Shown one piece after another: positions 12,501 to 18,500 of a stretch of DNA of 21,050 bases (its first letter is position 1; every line of letters begins with the position of its first letter). The DNA comes from Phoronis ovalis (Eukaryota > Phoronida > Phoronidae): positions 1 to 21,050 of the forward strand of contig JAOXYB010106714.1 of assembly GCA_028565635.1 (NCBI GenBank), given 5' to 3'. Both the position numbers and the translations under genes were made by a program. The notes beneath the pieces were generated by a model. The model was not told the DNA's origin, made no database searches, and was given only the letters and a program-made list of their open reading frames with translations.

Positions 12501-15500
12501 GGTTAAAAATGGACAGGCAGTATGTGAAGTTTTGATTCATAAAATATTTTAATCAGTACTGTCAAGTATGTAAACAGAACTGACCCTAAAAGTTTAAAAT
12601 GTATATTGCAATGAATATGCCTGCAATTAAGTGATTATGTATACATGTATATTTAAATGGCTATAAGGAATTTTCAAAAACTAGACAACAGATAGGATTA
12701 CCAGGCCCTTGCCACCTTGCAAAAAGTAAATTCAAGTATGTAGACAACTAAGTAGTGGTGACCATTTTTCCCTGGTTGCTAGTGACACCTAGCAGAAATG
12801 AAAGTAGTTAAATTGCCTCTTTTAGTGATCTTGTTTGTAGAGTAAGAGATGAGGTACCCTTACTGTATGTATTTTTTCCTGTACTTGATGCAGTCAAATA
12901 TTGTACATTTTAATTAGAACTTCTTTAGTGACAGAATTACACCGTATTCCAGATCGTAGATTTTCCATTTATGCACGTGTCTGACAATGGTGAATTACTC
13001 ATTCTTACAACAACAGAAGCTGATGCTGGTGAATACAAATGTATTGTAAGTAATGCTGCTGGCACAATCACAGGGACCAGAATCTTGGAAATTGGATGTA
13101 AGTTTTTGTCTGCTCTCTTTATTCACTTTTAGATTGATAAAAAAAGGTTTGTGGTATTATTGAATTTACTCTATTAAAAATTGCATGTGATGTCAATAGG
13201 ATACAAAGTTATAATCTATCTGTTCACCTATTATGAATAGCCATGCTGATTAGTCATTAGTGAATAGTTAAGATTTGAATTTGGCATTTTTTGTGTGTTA
13301 CCTGACAGTGTTAGTGCAAAGTACCACATGTGACGGGCATTGAAATAATTTATATCAATGCAAACTGTAATCCTTTACAATTATAGCAGTTGTAATTGAT
13401 AAAGTATCCTTGCTGAGAGATGACATTTTACTTGTCTGGTAGAAGCCAATCAGACTGTTAAAGAAAGGCCACATACAATGTAAATTAAAAGGGGTTGGAC
13501 ACGTACAGTCTGATGTAATTTGAACCATATTTATCATGGCATGGTCAGTTAGTACAGTTATAAGGGAAATTGTTTTAGTTCGATGCTGGAATGATGAATT
13601 GCAGCTTGAAATTTTTTAGGAAGCTTGTATTCATTTTAGAAGACTTGAAGGTCTAGAACTAGTCATTTTCAAAAAATCTCAATGATAATTTATTTCTTTT
13701 CCATTGCAGCTGCTCCAGTAATTATTCACCCACCCCAAAGTCGAGGCATAGATATTTTGCAAGATATTACAATGTCCTGTGGTGCCATCGGGTATCCAGC
13801 ACCAAAAATTCTGTGGAGGCGGGAAGATGGGAAACGCATCAATTTGCGTGGACGTCATTTTGAGCAACTATCTGATGGGAGTCTGGTTGTTAAACGTAGG
13901 TTTTGCATCATTATAATTGTGCAGTTGTGGTTAAGTTCCTAAAAATTACCATAAATAATAATTTATCAACTTTTGGTGATTTTTAAAACAATGTTAAGAT
14001 AGTTGGTTAACGATGTGATTGAACCTAAAGTATGGATACCTATAAAAGATTGAGAAAGGGTCATTTGTGTAGACCATGTTGTTTCCATTAACTTAATTCT
14101 TAGCTCCTGATACATTAAGCATCTAATACAGAAGTGGAAAGAATATCTTTACTTGCTGCCTGCAGCTAATGTCTTTTGAAACACTGTAGGCATTCACAAG
14201 AAACATGAAGCAATGTATGTGTGCAGTGCTCAAAATCAATTTGGTGTCCAGGAATCATCAGCTTTTCTGACAGTTACTGGAATAGGTAAGCAGCAAAAAA
14301 TTATATACTTTAATACATGCCCTGCTATGTTGTAATTCTGATATGTGGCAGGTACGGTCTCCATACCATGTTTAATAATTCAGTGATGATAAATGACTAC
14401 AGCCTCCATTGTGAAGCATGATAGTAGGAAGCTAGCAGTCGAATTCTAAAACTGCTTAAAAGTTGTTTGTGTCATGACTTTGACATCTATTTGTTAAAAG
14501 TCAGCCACATTTGAAACTGTGCTGCATATCAGAACAATGGTGTACTAACATTTGTTTTATCAACTATATATAATAATATATATCAACTAAGTTTGAAACA
14601 TGTAAACTTATTTTTGTAGAACGTCCTGTGATTGCTTTCACAAACCCAATGGTAGAAGTTGTTCAAGATGGCACAGCTGTCCTATCTTGTATTGTCTTAG
14701 CTGGATTCCCAACTCCAAAAATTACATGGTATAAGAATGACAAGAAGCTTAACTTGGACAAAGATCCTGATTTGGCAATTTTGTCTGATAACTCTTTGGA
14801 AATAAGTAATGCTCGGCCTTCAGACGAAGGAGATTATACATGCCAAGCAAGCAATGTTGGTGGTGATGCTACGTTTGTCAGTAGTCTGAATGTGCAAGGT
14901 AAGATTAGGTTGGATTTTATATGAACATCCATTCTGAAAAAAATACAAACCGTCGCTAGACTGTTAAGTTATCTGACTGTGTGATCAGTTTCAGACTGAT
15001 ACAACAAATCAAATATGCATATAGATGGTGTAAATTTGCAAATTTAAGAAATACCATTAGCTTGTCATCGCAAAGATCTAATGCATGATTATGTTTAATT
15101 GCTTCCTTTGGTGAAACAAAGCATTTTATATATTGTCTGTTATTCATAAAATACTAGTTCGAATAACTAAACTTTGAATTGTAATTTTAGTGCCTCCTCT
15201 AATTGATGACATTGACGGTGAATTAGATTTTGTGATAAAAGTTGGCGAGTCTGTCATGTTGCCATGCAAAGTTGATGGAGATCCTAAGCCTATAATACGG
15301 TGGACTAAGGTGACAAGTTTGATTATTTGGTTTATATTATAAATACCAGCTGATGTGGTATTTTTTCACACATAGCCAGAGCATTCACTTGAGATTGACA
15401 GGAAGCTAGTTTCCCCTTTCTCTCAGTGATTTACCATCTAATGTTTAAAATTGTGGGTGGAGCAGTGCATGTGAAAATACAATTCTTGTATTTCGAATAA

Positions 15501-18500
15501 TTTTGTTGAACTATTATGTTGAAAAATAATTGCAAAATTGCAATATATATATTTAGGATGGTGTGGCTATTGGCTTGACTGATGCTCACTACATTATTGG
15601 GGAAGAGGGAAGTCTTGAAATATTTAGTGCTGATCCTCATGATACTGCTACATATATATGTACAGCTACAAATGTTGCTGGCGAGGAAAGGAAGGAAATG
15701 ACTCTGTTTGTTCAAGGTAAGAATAAAGTTCTGCTGTATTTAGCCTGTTATTGTAGACATCTTTGGATTCGGTAGTGGTTTTCCTGAAGATACCTTCTGA
15801 GTAATGTAATAAGATTGAAGCAAGTAATCACTGAAGCTAATAAAAAATCATGTTCTGTATGCTGTATTGTATGAAATTTTAAAAATATCTTTCTTTGTAA
15901 GTAAAAATGTTTTTCGGATTTTTTTTGTAACAGTTGAATATTCAGAATACTTTTTATACAAAATTCTTGTTTGTTTTTTAACAGTACCACCTGAGATTAC
16001 AAAAGGACCCGATCAGTATGTTGTCATTGTCAACACCAGCGTTATCTTAGATTGTCCTGTTCGTGCTATTCCACCACCAGAGGTCATTTGGTACAAAGAT
16101 GGCTCTCCAGTCACTCCAAATGGTGCTACTTACACAAAGTTAGAAAGTGGAAGTTAGTAACGTTTGACAAACATAAATTGTGGGAACATGTTTCTTGCAA
16201 CAAGATATGTAAACTTCAAAACTATTGTTCTTGTGTACTAGATAGAATCTCGTAATACGAATGCAAGAAAGATATGTTTTGCATTGTAGAATTTACAGTT
16301 TATGTGTCTTATTTTTTGTAGCATGTGTATTTGTTTTGCTTTTAACTAATGAGAACGAACCAAATTTAGAAGAACTACTTCTGTTTTTTGAAAGCTTATC
16401 TCTGACTTGTTTCTTTTTTAGGTTTAAGAATTAATGTTATTCGAGTAGGAGATACAGGGACATGGAAATGTGAAGCAACCAACGTTGCCGGCAGTACTTC
16501 AAAGAAAATGGACCTTATTGTTCAAGGTAAAAAAGATCCCTTTAGCATAAGTTTAACAGGACTTTTGAAAATTTGATTTGTGTTGAGAAATAGAGCATTC
16601 AGCATTAGATGAAGATATTGTCTTGTGATACATTTTAAAATTTATTCCAATAAGTATGGAAATTAATTTATTTAAATGACAGTTTTAGAAGCATTAGAAA
16701 TACCCTTTTGTAGCATTACCTGCAAATTCTTGCATTCAAGTAAAAAATTAATTAAATTATGCCTTCAGTCCACATGTCATATACGTATATACATGTATAT
16801 TTTTTTAAACGTAAATTCTTGGGGAATTCTTAATATGCCTCTGCTAGGAGAATTTCATATTAAAAAGTATTCTTTTGTATCTTTTGAGGTTTTTGTTTTG
16901 CAATATTTGTAATTTCTGATTTTACATTTACTTTGTTACAGTGCCTCCAAGAATTGTGACTGAAGGACCTAATCGTCTCGTTGTTATAAAGGGAGTGAAG
17001 GTTGTTATAGACTGTGAGTCAACTGGTCTTCCAGAACCTAGTGTCCGGTGGCAGAAAGGAGAATATTTCATTACGGTAGAAGATTTAATACGAGGCTATT
17101 CCATTGAACCTAATGGGTCTTTAATTATACAAGAGGTCGACTTGACTGATACAGCATCATACACTTGCATGGCCCAGAATCCTGCTGGTGCTGTTGAGAG
17201 GCAGACTGATTTAATTGTTCATGGTAAAGTACTTATTAAAAAGCATTTTTGGCAGCATAATTTTTGTCCTATAAAATATTAGCATTGGAAATTGCTTTAC
17301 TATATAATAGTGCTTTTCGTGCATGTTTTATAACGAGCAAAATTGCAAATGTAAACTGAGTGAATAAAAATGGCATGATTTCTTATCAGTATATTTTAAG
17401 GTTCTTTTGTGTGGACTTTATAACAGCAAGCATACTTTTGCATTGACAGAACCACCTCATTTACCCTTTACTACACCAAAGAACAGCAGCGTGATTGAGA
17501 ACCAGGGTGTAACGTTAGTTTGTCCAGCTATAGGTACGCCATCTCCAACAGTTACATGGTATAAAAATGGTAAAGAAATCACTGGGAATGAATTAGGAAT
17601 TCAAATTCGTGCAGATGGGTCATTGGAGTTTGCTGTCACAGAAGCATCTGATGCTGGCAAATATAAGTGTGTAGCTATTAATGCAGCTGGAAATGTTACA
17701 CACATTGTGGATCTTGAAATTTATAGTGAGTATCGTTTAGAGACAGTGTACAATGGTGCTGCAGTTTCTTACATTTTTAAATTATTAAAAGAATCTTTCT
17801 TGTGAGTTATGTTTGCAATATCTTAATATATCTAATTAACAAAATAAATCTAAAAAAAATAAAACATTGTCTGTCGTTTTAACATGAATTGTCAGTGTAC
17901 CAGGAATAACATTGCATTGTAAGTATTGCCGCTCCTAACAGTAGTGTTTGCTGTTAATATGACCTCCATCCAGTGCTGATATCATTGTTATTGTTGTTTT
18001 TATTGATTTTGTTACCATGTGTTCAACCCCTAGGTGAAAAAGATAAACAGGAATATTTTAATGTAGTTTTGTTGTTAATTGTTATGATTGCGCTGTTGCC
18101 TTAATTGCTGTTACTGTTAAATGTTGTTAACCCATTGCTACTGTTATTGTTAAATGTTGTTAACCTATTGCTACTGTTATTGTCACTAGTTAAGCCCCAG
18201 TTTGGTGGAGATGGAGACACTGAGGGTAGTGAATGTCTGGATCCTCTGTATTGTGATGTAGAGTTGAAAAAAGTTGTAGTGAATAATTCTGTGTCAGTAG
18301 ACTGTCCAGTTTCTGCTAATCCACCACCAGAAATCACCTGGTAAGCTAACTTTTTTATGCATTGTTCTGAGACTGACTTAGAATGCCAGCAAGTAAATTT
18401 TCATTCACGATGCTAGAGAAATAATGAACACTTGTTGCTTCAAGTAGAATATTTTAATGTAATTTTATAACTCCTTTTTTCTGCGTAACATTTTACCTTA

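Noticed and set aside
12951-12960. Acceptor at 12959 for exon 12
   Set aside because: It would break the frame; the AG at 12951-12952 keeps phase 0 and the Ig motif.
16052-16255. Plus-strand frame starting inside exon 18
   Set aside because: It is the wrong register of exon 18 and runs into the intron; the true register gives a clear Ig domain.
18191-18200. Acceptor at the CCCCAG (18200) for exon 22
   Set aside because: It would enter in phase 0, which does not match the phase 1 end of exon 21.
18101-18337. 78-codon minus-strand frame rich in Asn and Ser as a low-complexity protein
   Set aside because: It is the antisense translation of the intronic tandem repeat and exon 22; the Asn/Ser repeats are a by-product of the DNA repeat.
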